A DNA stretch of 64,000 nt from Flavobacterium chungbukense (GCF_020805785.1 NZ_JAJGZV010000001.1:62001-126000), one strand, 5' to 3'; shown: positions 36,349 through 45,917, numbered from the stretch's first letter. Numbers and translations are program-made. Notes: generated by a model not told the origin, from the letters alone.

Positions 36349-37626
36349 ATGAAAAATATCCCTAGTAAAAAGAACTCTCTTCAACACGTTCTTTTTGGAA
36401 GCCTTATTGGTACCACAATCGAATTTTTTGATTTTTATATTTATGCCAATGCAGCAGTATTGGTTTTTCCTCAATTATTTTTTCCAAGTTCAGATTCGAC
36501 GATGGCAACTTTGGAATCTTTAGCAACTTTTTCAATTGCTTTTTTATCTCGACCGTTAGGTTCTGCATTTTTCGGACATTATGGAGATAAAATAGGCCGT
36601 AAGTTTACTTTAGTGGCAGCTTTGCTTACAATGGGAATTTCAACCGTTACAATCGGATTTTTACCAAGTTATGAAAGTATTGGTGTTGCCGCGCCTTTGT
36701 TATTAATGTTATGTCGTTTTGGTCAAGGTGTTGGTTTAGGAGGCGAATGGGGAGGAGCCGTTTTATTGGCGATAGAAAATGCACCGCCAAATAAACGTGC
36801 TTGGTATGGAATGTTTCCACAATTAGGAGCTCCAATCGGACTGCTGCTTTCTGGTGGAACTTTCTTGCTATTAACTGATTCAATGAGTAATGAGGATTTT
36901 ATGAATTACGGCTGGAGAATTCCTTTTATCGCAAGTGCACTTTTGGTTATAGTTGGTTTTTACATTAGAACTAAAATTACAGAAACACCATCATTCGAAA
37001 ATTCTAAAAAAGAACAAGAAGAGGTAAAAATGCCATTTTTAGAATTGGTAAAATCATATAAAAATCAGCTAATTTTTGGAACCTTTGCTGCCATTACAAC
37101 ATTCTTGGTTTTTTATTTAATGACCGTTTTTACTTTAAGCTGGGCAACTTCAGATTTAGGCATTGTTAAAAGAGACGGATTGTTAATTCAATTGTTCTCG
37201 GTATTGTTTTTTGCTATTTTTATTCCAGTTTCAGCTGTAGTGGCCGATAAAATTGGACGTCGTAAAATGCTAATTCTGGCTACAGCTGCGATAGCCATTT
37301 TTGGGTTTTTCTTTTCATACTTTTTAAGTTCAGGAAATATTGTCTTAGTCACTATTTTTGCTTGTATTGGAATGTCTTTGATGGGATTTACATATGGACC
37401 TTTAGGAACTTTTTTATCCGAATTATTTCCAACAACAGTTCGTTATTCTGGAGCTTCTTTGACCTTCAATATGGCTGGAATTCTTGGAGCAGCTTTTGCG
37501 CCAATGATTGCCATTTGGTTAGCTAAAACATATGATGTAAGCTATGTGGGCTTTTATCTAGTTATTGCCGCACTGATATCTCTAGTTTCTTTTTTGGTGA
37601 TTAGTAAAGACGAGCATAAGTTTTAA
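36349..37626 (+). CDS. MFS transporter, metabolite:H+ symporter (MHS) family
   Basis: 425 residues and 12 predicted helices. The opening HVLFGSLIGTTIEFFDFYIYANAAVLVFPQLFFP and the loop FGHYGDKIGRKFTLVAALLTMGIST (loop 2-3 MFS motif near residue 82) are typical of the MHS family, whose members include ProP, ShiA and KgtP. The second-half motif DKIGRRKMLILA is near 300. Substrate (shikimate, organic acid or betaine) cannot be told. A TATTTTTG box at 36,311-36,318 precedes it by 31 bases. Confidence 0.9.
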   Translation: MKNIPSKKNSLQHVLFGSLIGTTIEFFDFYIYANAAVLVFPQLFFPSSDSTMATLESLATFSIAFLSRPLGSAFFGHYGDKIGRKFTLVAALLTMGISTVTIGFLPSYESIGVAAPLLLMLCRFGQGVGLGGEWGGAVLLAIENAPPNKRAWYGMFPQLGAPIGLLLSGGTFLLLTDSMSNEDFMNYGWRIPFIASALLVIVGFYIRTKITETPSFENSKKEQEEVKMPFLELVKSYKNQLIFGTFAAITTFLVFYLMTVFTLSWATSDLGIVKRDGLLIQLFSVLFFAIFIPVSAVVADKIGRRKMLILATAAIAIFGFFFSYFLSSGNIVLVTIFACIGMSLMGFTYGPLGTFLSELFPTTVRYSGASLTFNMAGILGAAFAPMIAIWLAKTYDVSYVGFYLVIAALISLVSFLVISKDEHKF

Positions 37627-37655
37627 ATTGAAAGAATCATTATTAGGTTTTATAA

Positions 37656-37692
37656 AAAAGTCCGCAGGGTAAATACACTTTGCGGACTTTTC
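37656..37692. terminator. Bidirectional terminator between the MFS gene and the T9SS cargo gene
   Basis: AAAAGTCCGCA pairs with TGCGGACTTTT around a 14-base loop. Both converging genes end within 30 bases. Confidence 0.9.
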
Positions 37693-37695
37693 TTT

Positions 37696-40600
37696 TTATC
37701 TTTTTAAACTAAAATGGCCTCTAAATTCTTTGCCATCTAATCTAATGGCTGTAAACCAATAATCTGTTGCAGGTTGAAGCTGACCTATGAAAGTTCCATC
37801 CCAAGAGGTATTAAGGCCTAATTCTTTTAACAGTTTTCCATATCGGTTGAATATTTTAATTCCTGTACCTGGTGCCAAATATGCCGAATCTATTGTCCAA
37901 AAATCGTTGAAGCCATCACCGTTCGGGGTAAAGAATTTTGGATAGGGAAGTTCTTCAGCAAAATTGATACAATCACTATTTTTGGCTTCAAGAATACTTA
38001 TTGTAACAGGTATTCTATCACTTTCGCAATTATTGATAGTTTGTGTAGCATAATATGTTATTCTATTTTCAAGAAGTGTTGATTCTGAAATAGCAATATT
38101 TGAAAACTCATTTTCATACCATTTGATATTTTGTCCCGAAATTACAATATCACTTATTTTAGCATTCTTTTGGCTGCAGTATATTTGACGAGAATCTGCA
38201 ATTGGAATTGGAGTGTCTTGTACTTTTACAGTTACAGCTAATCTTTCGCTTTCGCAATTGTTTAATGTTTGCGAAACGTAATAAACAGTATTTTGCAATA
38301 ATGTTGTTTCAGGTAAAATGTTTCCGTTTGTTGGAGAATTGTACCATTTAATATTCGTTCCTGCTATATTTAAATCTTCTAAAATAGCAATCTCATCAAT
38401 ACAAAATTGTTGGTTGTTATTTCCAGTTGGTAATGGTGTATTGTAAATTTTTACTAAAATTGGAGTTCTGTCTCCTTCGCATCCAATTGTTTGAGAGGCA
38501 TAATAAGTTCGATTATCTTCTAATAAAGTTGTATTTGGTAACGGTGCCGCAGAAAAATTGGTATCGAACCATTTGATATTTTGTCCCGTTATTTGAATAT
38601 CATTAAGAGTTTTGTTTTCTTTCTTACAAAAAGATTGCTCTGGATTTCCCGATGGAGCAGAAGGTGTATTGATAATTGAAACAGTAATCCCAAATCTAGG
38701 ACTTTCACAATTATTTACGGATTGAGAAGCATAATATGTTTTTCCGTTTTCTAAAGCTGTTGTTTCAGGTAATAAATTACCATTGCTTAATGCATCGTAC
38801 CATTTTATTGAAGTTCCTATAATTTGAAGATTTGAAATCGTAGGATTTAGTCCGGTGCAAAATGGTTGATTTGAGTTTCCTGTTGGAGGAAATGTAACCT
38901 GAATATTGATTTTGACTGGAACTCTTTCGCTTTCACATCCATTAATGGTTTGAGATGCATAATAAGTTGCGTTGTCTTGAAGTACAGTTGTGGTCGGTAC
39001 AAGAGTTCCTCCCGTTAAGTTGCTGTACCATTTTATATTTTGTCCAGTAATTTGAATGTCATTCAATCCTGCATTTTGATTAACGCAGAAAGTTTGTAGA
39101 GGATCTGCTGTTGGTAAGGGCTGGCTGGTAATTATAATGGTTTGATTTTGTGTTGATGAATTACCGTTTCCATCATTATAATTCCATACAATAGTATAAG
39201 TTCCAGGTGAAGAGTAAGATAATGGACTTGTAGTTGTTCCTGTAATTTGTCCAGCGCAAGCATCTGTTGCAGTTGGAATTGTGGTTATGGAAGTAGAACA
39301 ATCTCCTGTTATAGATGGTAGATTCGTAACATTTGGAACAGGTTTTTCAATGTCTCCAATAACGACATTTATTTTTTTTGTATCATCGCAACCGCCTGTT
39401 CCAGTAATTAAACAACTATATTCTCCAGTATTGGCAGACGTTGCATTTGGAATTGTCGGATTTTGATCTGTTGATGTAAATCCGTTTGGTCCAGTCCATA
39501 AGTAGTTAGTTCCTCCTGAGGCTTTTAATTCTAAGGTATTGCCTATGCAGACTGGGGAATTGCTTGATGCTATTGGATTTGATAGACAATCTAGAAACTT
39601 AGCTAAATATACGTTATAAAGCCCTCCAACCGAGTTTAATGAATAATTTTCCTGATGTGCACCAGGGGTAGAAATACCAGACGAACTTTGAGTGTTTCCT
39701 ACCAAATAAATATTATCTAAACGATCTAAAGAAATTTTATTGTTTACATCTGCAGCTCCATTAGTGCCTTCGCTGGCATTTCCTCCATAATATGTGCCCC
39801 ATTCTCTTTGTCCATTTTCGCTAAGTTTAATCATATATGCATCTCCATATTGGGGTGTTATAGAGTATGCATCAGCAGTAGCAATTCCAGATTTTAAACT
39901 AGTACACCCTTCTATTATAATCTTGTCTTTAGAGTTTACAGCTAGATCTTGAATAATTTCCCCAAAATATGTTCCCCAAACCAGATTTTGCGAATTGATA
40001 TCAAATTTGGCAATATAACTACTGGTTCCAAAATTCATTGGCAGATCAATAAAATTTTCATTGAAAGTATTGATGCTTTTTAAATTATTATGATCGTTTG
40101 TAGTACCGATAAAATATAAAAACTGACCTTTTAGGGTAGATTTGTCTATTAAACTAAATGTTGATCCATTAAAGTATCTTCCCCAAATTTGTTGTCCCTC
40201 CAAATTAAATTTTGAAATCATTCCTGAAACAAAACCAACTAAACTATTAGTAGTTGATATGCCAGAAGTACTACTTGTTCTTCCCGTTACATACAAAAAG
40301 CCATCGTCAGAAATGTTAGCAGAAAGAATTCGTTCATCTCTTTCTCCTCCATAATAAGTTCCCCAAACCCTCACTCCTTGTGGTGTAAATTTTGCAATAA
40401 AAGCGTCATCTCCATAATAATCATCAGCATGTCTAGGTTGATAGGCATCTGTAGAAGCAATATTATTAGAACTCATGGCCATACCAACTAAATAGGTGTT
40501 ATTTTGTGCATCTATTGCAATATCATATCCTATATCCATATAATCGCCTCCATAAAAAGTTGCCCATTCTCTATTTCCAGAAGAATTAAGTTTTACTAAA

Positions 40601-41763
40601 AAGGCATTAAAATAATATCCTTTAGATTCAGGTTGGTGGGATCCAGGTGTTGCTATTAAGGAATTATTAATATTACTGCCTACATTTACACTTCCGGTAA
40701 AATATAAATTTTCATTTTTATCAACTTTTATAGCCGTCGGAACTGCAGCGTAATAAGTTCCCCAAAGTCTAACACCATTTGCATTAAATTTAGCTACAAA
40801 GCCATTTCCATAAAAATGAGCATAATAATATTCTATATACCCACCATTAGTTGCAATATTTGCAGTACTCCAAGTATATCCTGAAAAGTATACATTGTTG
40901 TTTAGGTCGTTACAAATGGCAGTTGAATACTCACTATTATTTCCAGCATAATAAGTTCCCCACAATCTCACAGGCACTGGATCAATAATCACAGTTTTAT
41001 CAGAAACATTATTTGGAGCATTAAACCCATAAACATTCTTCTTAACTTTGGTATAACCAACTGCTAATTCTTTTTTACTTCCCCCATCTTCAATCCAGCT
41101 CGCAGGAAGCGTTTCTTCCATTTTCCCAAAGCGAACATTCATCTGAATCTTATTATCAACTAAATCAGTTTCTGCACCGCTAAATTTTAGTTTTATGTCA
41201 GAGATTTTTCCCTTAGGATGAATTACAAAATTATATTCAACCGTTTTTTTGGGATCATCGGGAATTGTAAAAACAACATCAATATTGGGATAGATATTTT
41301 TATATGTAATTTGCTTGTATTGATGAACTCCAGTAACTCCTTCAGGTCTATTCGGAATATTATAATAGTTGTCAAAATCAGCTGATTTTTGTTCCGTAAT
41401 TAATTCAACTTTAGAATTGGAGTTTACAAAATCAATATCTATTCGATGGAAAACATATTCTAGATTAAATTCTTCTTTTACTTCATTGTCTTTTTCAGGA
41501 GTTAAATAAGGAAGTGTTTTTGCAGTTGTAGAATGAATGATAGGCGTCTTTTTTACTTCATAAACATCGTAAGAAAATCCATTTTTCTTTAATTGAACAT
41601 TTAATCCATTTGTATTCAATAAATACTTTACAGCAGTATTTGGTTTTCCATTTTGATCGACAATTTGCCCTTTATTTTCTTTGAAACCAATAGATTGATT
41701 TTTATTTTGTGAAAATAAGTGAACAGTAATAAGGAAAAAAATAAAAAGTAATTTTTGTTTCAT
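37696..41763 (-). CDS. Large T9SS-secreted protein with beta-propeller, Ig-like repeats and type-B sorting domain
   Basis: 1,355 residues. Order: signal peptide (1-18), a DUF7948-like N domain opening GFKENKGQIVDQNGKPNTAV (about 25-255), a series of SBBP-type propeller units with repeated WGTYYGG and VAKFNANG-like words (about 265-760), an Ig-like domain, an HYR-like domain (about 845-910), five tandem units of about 75 residues around ITGQNIKWY, TYYASQT and NNCES (about 910-1270), then a C-terminal gliding-motility-associated (CHU_C, type B) domain from FFTPNGDGFNDFW to the end. The protein should be exported by the type IX system and held at or released from the surface. Function is probably adhesion. 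Confidence 0.92.
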   Translation of the reverse strand: MKQKLLFIFFLITVHLFSQNKNQSIGFKENKGQIVDQNGKPNTAVKYLLNTNGLNVQLKKNGFSYDVYEVKKTPIIHSTTAKTLPYLTPEKDNEVKEEFNLEYVFHRIDIDFVNSNSKVELITEQKSADFDNYYNIPNRPEGVTGVHQYKQITYKNIYPNIDVVFTIPDDPKKTVEYNFVIHPKGKISDIKLKFSGAETDLVDNKIQMNVRFGKMEETLPASWIEDGGSKKELAVGYTKVKKNVYGFNAPNNVSDKTVIIDPVPVRLWGTYYAGNNSEYSTAICNDLNNNVYFSGYTWSTANIATNGGYIEYYYAHFYGNGFVAKFNANGVRLWGTYYAAVPTAIKVDKNENLYFTGSVNVGSNINNSLIATPGSHQPESKGYYFNAFLVKLNSSGNREWATFYGGDYMDIGYDIAIDAQNNTYLVGMAMSSNNIASTDAYQPRHADDYYGDDAFIAKFTPQGVRVWGTYYGGERDERILSANISDDGFLYVTGRTSSTSGISTTNSLVGFVSGMISKFNLEGQQIWGRYFNGSTFSLIDKSTLKGQFLYFIGTTNDHNNLKSINTFNENFIDLPMNFGTSSYIAKFDINSQNLVWGTYFGEIIQDLAVNSKDKIIIEGCTSLKSGIATADAYSITPQYGDAYMIKLSENGQREWGTYYGGNASEGTNGAADVNNKISLDRLDNIYLVGNTQSSSGISTPGAHQENYSLNSVGGLYNVYLAKFLDCLSNPIASSNSPVCIGNTLELKASGGTNYLWTGPNGFTSTDQNPTIPNATSANTGEYSCLITGTGGCDDTKKINVVIGDIEKPVPNVTNLPSITGDCSTSITTIPTATDACAGQITGTTTSPLSYSSPGTYTIVWNYNDGNGNSSTQNQTIIITSQPLPTADPLQTFCVNQNAGLNDIQITGQNIKWYSNLTGGTLVPTTTVLQDNATYYASQTINGCESERVPVKINIQVTFPPTGNSNQPFCTGLNPTISNLQIIGTSIKWYDALSNGNLLPETTALENGKTYYASQSVNNCESPRFGITVSIINTPSAPSGNPEQSFCKKENKTLNDIQITGQNIKWFDTNFSAAPLPNTTLLEDNRTYYASQTIGCEGDRTPILVKIYNTPLPTGNNNQQFCIDEIAILEDLNIAGTNIKWYNSPTNGNILPETTLLQNTVYYVSQTLNNCESERLAVTVKVQDTPIPIADSRQIYCSQKNAKISDIVISGQNIKWYENEFSNIAISESTLLENRITYYATQTINNCESDRIPVTISILEAKNSDCINFAEELPYPKFFTPNGDGFNDFWTIDSAYLAPGTGIKIFNRYGKLLKELGLNTSWDGTFIGQLQPATDYWFTAIRLDGKEFRGHFSLKR

Positions 41764-41783
41764 TTGAGTAATTTGGTCAGTGA

Positions 41784-41812
41784 CAAATGTAATTAAATGT
41801 TTACAATTTCAA
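41784..41812 (-). promoter_or_regulatory. Promoter of the T9SS cargo gene
   Basis: On the minus strand TTG at 41,812-41,810, then 18 bases, then TACATTTG at 41,791-41,784. It matches the Bacteroidetes form and lies 20 bases before the start codon. Confidence 0.65.
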
Positions 41813-41875
41813 ATCAAAAAATGAAATGCTAAAAAGTCCCTAATAACCCGTATTTTTGCAAAAAAATAATTCCTT

Positions 41876-44062
41876 TTGAAAACGAAACTTTTTGTAATTA
41901 CGCCTCCATTTACACAACTGAATACACCGTATCCGGCAACGGCCTATATAAAAGGTTTTCTAAACACTAAAAATATCGAATCGGTTCAAGCAGATTTGGG
42001 TATTGATGTCATTTTAGAATTGTTTTCGAAGAAAGGATTAGAAAGTTTGTTTCAGTCCAACAACCAACAACCAATAACTGACAACTGCAAAAGAATTTTT
42101 GCTTTACAAGATGAATATATCAAAACTATTGATTCTGTAATTCAGTTTTTGCAAGGAAAAAACCCAACTTTGGCATTACAGATTTGTCAAGAAGATTTTC
42201 TTCCAGAAGCTTCTCGTTTTGCGCAATTAGAAGAACTCGATTGGGCTTTTGGAACAATGGGAACGCAAGATAAAGCAAAACATTTAGCCACTTTATATCT
42301 CGAAGATATTTCGGATTTTATCGTAGAATGTGTCGATGAAAATTTTGGATTTAGCCGATATGCAGAGCGTTTAGGACGAAGTGCCAATTCTTTTGATGAA
42401 TTGTATAATGAGCTTCAAAAAGAGCCAACTTATATCGATTCGATTTTAATTTCGCTTTTGAAGGCTAAAATTGAAGCCGTAAAACCAACTTTGTTTTTAA
42501 TTTCTGTTCCTTTTCCTGGAAATTTATACAGTGCATTTCGATCGGCACAGTGGGTAAAACAAAATCATCCCAACATAAAAATCTCAATGGGAGGTGGTTT
42601 TCCAAATACTGAATTACGATCCCTTTCAGACAAACGTGTTTTTGAGTTTTTCGATTTTATTACTTTAGATGATGGAGAAGTTCCAATTGAAGAATTAATT
42701 TTTCATTTAGAAAATCCCGATTCGGATTCTTTTAAAAGAACATTTCTTTTAGAAAATGGAGAAGTAGTTTATAAAAACAATTCTTTAAAACACGATTATA
42801 AACAAGCTTATGTGGGAACCCCAGATTATTCTGATTTGCCTTTAGATAAATACATTTCAGTTATTGAAATTGTAAATCCGATGCATAGAATGTGGAGTGA
42901 TGGACGTTGGAATAAGCTCACAATGGCACATGGCTGTTACTGGGGAAAATGTACTTTTTGTGATATTTCATTAGATTATATAAAAGTATACGAACCCGTT
43001 GCTGCAAGTTTACTTTGCGATAGAATAGAAGAATTAATCGAAAAAACAGGCCAAAACGGTTTTCATTTTGTTGATGAAGCCGCACCGCCAGCTTTAATGC
43101 GTGCTTTGGCTCTTGAAATTTTAAAAAGAAAACTCGCTGTAACGTGGTGGACAAACATTCGATTTGAAAAAAGCTTTTCTAAAGATTTATGCCTTTTATT
43201 AAAAGCTTCGGGCTGTATTGCCGTTTCTGGAGGTTTAGAAGTAGCTTCTGATCGATTGTTGAAACTGATTGATAAAGGCGTTACGGTTGAACAAGTTGCA
43301 AAAGTAACCCGAAATTTTACCGAAGCTGGGATTATGGTTCATGCGTACTTAATGTACGGATATCCGACACAAACCATTCAAGAAACGGTTGATAGTTTAG
43401 AAATGGTTAGGCAATTGTTTGAAGCCGGAGTTTTACAATCTGGATTTTGGCATCAATTTGCGCTGACAGCACATAGTCCGGTTGGATTATATCCAGAACA
43501 ATTTGGTGTAACCAAGAAAACAGAAACAATTGGAACTTTTGCTAATAATGACATCGAATATACCGATGCAACAGGAATAAATCATAATAAATTTAGCTTC
43601 GGATTAAAGAAATCACTTTTTAATTTCATGCACGGAATCTGTTTTGATTATGAACTTCAAGATTGGTTCGATTTCAAAATCCCGAAAACAAAAATTCATC
43701 CCGATTTTATTTTCGATGCACTTCAGGAGCAAAATGATTTTAATACAAAACCAAATGCAAAAGTAGTTTGGCTTGGCGGAAAACCTTCAGCAGAAATCTT
43801 TACAAAATCAAAAAAAGGAAGAAGTTGGGAAATGATGGTGCTAACTTTTCATGATAAAAAAGAAAGTTTTGACATTCAAACCAGTAAAGAAGAAGGCGAA
43901 TGGCTAATTTCAATTTTGTCAAAAATAGCTGTTTCAGGTTCTAAAAGCTATACTTTTCAGGAAGTTAAAAACGACTTCGAAACTTCTTTAGAAGATTTTG
44001 AATTGTTTTGGTATTCTAAACCAATAAACACGCTACGCGAATTTGGATTATTAGTTTTGTAA
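41876..44062 (+). CDS. B12-binding domain radical SAM protein
   Basis: 728 residues, apparently starting at TTG (MKTKLFVITPPFTQLNTPYPA). The N-terminal part resembles a B12-binding Rossmann domain (FLISVPFPGNLYSAFRSAQWVK, ISMGGGFPNTELR near residue 235). The radical SAM region at about 340-600 begins MAHGCYWGKCTFCD: the cluster cysteines are spaced C-x4-C-x2-C instead of C-x3-C-x2-C. The rest carries GGLEVASDRLLKLIDKGVT and MYGYPTQT as in BchE/YgiQ-type enzymes. Substrate unknown. A TATTTTTG box at 41,851 lies 25 bases upstream. Confidence 0.9.
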   Translation: MKTKLFVITPPFTQLNTPYPATAYIKGFLNTKNIESVQADLGIDVILELFSKKGLESLFQSNNQQPITDNCKRIFALQDEYIKTIDSVIQFLQGKNPTLALQICQEDFLPEASRFAQLEELDWAFGTMGTQDKAKHLATLYLEDISDFIVECVDENFGFSRYAERLGRSANSFDELYNELQKEPTYIDSILISLLKAKIEAVKPTLFLISVPFPGNLYSAFRSAQWVKQNHPNIKISMGGGFPNTELRSLSDKRVFEFFDFITLDDGEVPIEELIFHLENPDSDSFKRTFLLENGEVVYKNNSLKHDYKQAYVGTPDYSDLPLDKYISVIEIVNPMHRMWSDGRWNKLTMAHGCYWGKCTFCDISLDYIKVYEPVAASLLCDRIEELIEKTGQNGFHFVDEAAPPALMRALALEILKRKLAVTWWTNIRFEKSFSKDLCLLLKASGCIAVSGGLEVASDRLLKLIDKGVTVEQVAKVTRNFTEAGIMVHAYLMYGYPTQTIQETVDSLEMVRQLFEAGVLQSGFWHQFALTAHSPVGLYPEQFGVTKKTETIGTFANNDIEYTDATGINHNKFSFGLKKSLFNFMHGICFDYELQDWFDFKIPKTKIHPDFIFDALQEQNDFNTKPNAKVVWLGGKPSAEIFTKSKKGRSWEMMVLTFHDKKESFDIQTSKEEGEWLISILSKIAVSGSKSYTFQEVKNDFETSLEDFELFWYSKPINTLREFGLLVL

Positions 44063-44063
44063 T

Positions 44064-44834
44064 TTAGTATTCCAAACATTCACCATCATTCGGAATCGCA
44101 GTTTTACTTAAAAGTCCATGATCTGCAAGTGCAGTTCTCAATTGTAGCCTTGTAGTCGGGCAATGGTTTAAAGCTTCTAAGTGATTAGCGATTACTTTTC
44201 CTGGAGCAAGAGTTACAAATTTTAAAATGTCGTCCATTCGCATTAATAAAGGCTGTCCGAAATCTAATCTTGCAGTGCCACAAGCCACAGTAGAAATGTC
44301 TGGTTTAAATTGGGTTAGAACTTTTTGTACATGTTCTGTAAAAATGGTGTCAGAACTAATATAAATAGACTTTTCGTTGGCCAATTCGATAAGAAAACCC
44401 ATTACATTTCCCATCAATTTTGCAATAAATCCGTAACCGTGAATAGCCGGAATTCCAGTTATTTTTCCATCCAAAAATAATTGAGGCTGCCAATATTCTA
44501 AAGTTTGAATAACACTCAATCCTCTTTGTACTAGAGCTTTTTCATCTTTAGAACTGCAAATTACTGGAATACTTTTTCGTCGTAAAAAAACTTCACCTGC
44601 TTTATCAATATGATCTGGATGCAAATGTGTAATTAGGCAGTGCGTTACTTTGCTTAATATTTCACGGCTGTTTTTAGGCAGCGCAACCAACGGATTTCTT
44701 TTAGGTTTGTATCTGAAAATAGTAAAAGGCGGAATCGTTTTTCTTTTACCTAACATAGGGTCAACTAAAATGACATGCTTTTCTGTTTCAATCACCAAAG
44801 TGGCATTTCGCAAATGATGTAATTTCATATCCAA
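44064..44834 (-). CDS. Metallo-beta-lactamase-fold hydrolase
   Basis: 256 residues. The HxHxDH zinc motif is in CLITHLHPDHIDKAGE near residues 84-100, with GIPAIHGYG (near 130) and ISSDTIFTEH (near 155) supplying further ligands, and a C-terminal NHLEALNHC. It belongs to the UlaG-like branch of MBL-fold enzymes. It converges with the radical SAM gene with only one base between their stops. Substrate unknown. Either of two in-frame ATGs (44,834 or 44,828) could be the start. Confidence 0.88.
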   Translation of the reverse strand: MDMKLHHLRNATLVIETEKHVILVDPMLGKRKTIPPFTIFRYKPKRNPLVALPKNSREILSKVTHCLITHLHPDHIDKAGEVFLRRKSIPVICSSKDEKALVQRGLSVIQTLEYWQPQLFLDGKITGIPAIHGYGFIAKLMGNVMGFLIELANEKSIYISSDTIFTEHVQKVLTQFKPDISTVACGTARLDFGQPLLMRMDDILKFVTLAPGKVIANHLEALNHCPTTRLQLRTALADHGLLSKTAIPNDGECLEY

Positions 44835-44923
44835 GAAAATTAGATATTAAAAATACAAAGTTTTTCGAAAATTAATTTACAGATTTTTCTTTATTTTTAA
44901 CAAGATTGTTATTAATTAATTTT

Positions 44924-45229
44924 ATGCATTTACAAGAAGGTTTTCACACCTATTTTATTTATATTTTGACAAATAAAGCGAAATCTGTTTTTTATGTCGG
45001 GGTTACCAATAATTTAAAAAAAAGAATAATGAAGCATAGAGAAAATATTTTGCTGGAAAGCAAAACTTTTGCTTCAAAATATAATGTTGAATTTTTGCTT
45101 TATTATGAAAAGTTTACTTGGATTCAAGAAGCAATTTCGCGAGAAAAAGAAATCAAAGGCTGGAGAAGAGAAAAGAAAATTGCTTTAATTAAAACTATGA
45201 ATCCTGAATTGGAATTTTTAGACTATTAA
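44924..45229 (+). CDS. GIY-YIG nuclease family protein
   Basis: 101 residues from the ATG at 44,924 (MHLQEGFHTYFIYILTN); a TTG at 44,906 would add six residues. The GIY-YIG core is FIYILTNKAKSVFYVGVTNNLKKRIMKHRENI, with YI-VGV replacing the canonical YIG, the catalytic arginine in KKRIMKH, and the glutamate in SREKEIKGWRREKK near residue 77. It is a stand-alone catalytic domain without a DNA-binding partner domain, similar to the UPF0213 group but with its own FHTYF opening. It ends 29 bases before a tandem array of palindromic repeats. Confidence 0.9.
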   Translation: MHLQEGFHTYFIYILTNKAKSVFYVGVTNNLKKRIMKHRENILLESKTFASKYNVEFLLYYEKFTWIQEAISREKEIKGWRREKKIALIKTMNPELEFLDY

Positions 45230-45258
45230 TTGAAGATAAAGTCTTTAAAGTCTAATAT

Positions 45259-45892
45259 GTCATTTCTAGGAACGAGGAATCTCCGTAAGTAGCTCACCAA
45301 AGATTGGAATAACTTTGTAGAATATTGTCGCGGAGATTCCTCCTCCGTCGGAATGACAAAACTTTGCGGTTACTATCTGTTTAATTACTTAATTTCAAGT
45401 TCAGTATGTCATTCCGAGGAACGAGGAATCTCCGTAAGTGGCTCACCAAAGATTGGAATAACTTTGCGGAATATTGTCGTGGAGATTCCTCCTCCGTCGG
45501 AATTACAAACCTTTGTGGTTACTATATGTTTAATTACTTAATTTCAAGTTCAGTATGTCATTCCGAGGAACGAGGAATCTCCGTAAGTAGCTCGCTAAAG
45601 ATTGGAATAACTTTGTGGAATATTGCCGTGGAGATTCCTCCTCCGTCGGAATGACAAACCTTTGCGGTTAGTATATGTTTAATTACTTAATTTCAAGTTC
45701 AGTATGTCATTCCGAGGAACGAGGAATCTCCGTAAGTGGCTAACCAAAGATTGGAATAACTTTGTGGAATAACTTTGTGGAAAATTGTCGTGGAGATTCC
45801 TCCTCCGTCGGAATGACAAACCTTTGCGGTTACTATATGTTTAATTACTTAATTTCAAGTTCAGTTTGTCATTCCTCGGAATGACAAACTGT
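45259..45892. repeat. Tandem array of 149-base hairpin units (four full, one collapsed)
   Basis: Hairpins start at 45,259, 45,408, 45,557, 45,706 and 45,868. The first three are 99 bases long and the fourth is 112 because ATAACTTTGTGGA is duplicated. Each is followed by a conserved 50-base spacer (AAACCTTTGCGGTTACTATA and onward). The hairpin arms are GTCATTCCGAGGAACGAGG, AATCTCC and their complement ending GGAATGAC. The fifth is reduced to GTCATTCCTCGGAATGAC (45,868-45,885), the two outer ends joined with the middle lost. Unit two has GGAATTAC in place of GGAATGAC. Short ORFs across the array are artefacts. Confidence 0.95.
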
Positions 45893-45917
45893 AAGGTTAC
45901 GGAACTCAGGAATGTTT

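Noticed and set aside
45353..45654. Two overlapping open frames of 62 and 82 codons in the repeat array
   Set aside because: They are a by-product of the repeated units having no stop in one frame; the predicted proteins repeat themselves and match no family.
45259..45892. CRISPR array
   Set aside because: The repeats are 99-base hairpins and the 50-base spacers between them are nearly identical to each other. A CRISPR has short repeats and different spacers, and there are no cas genes.
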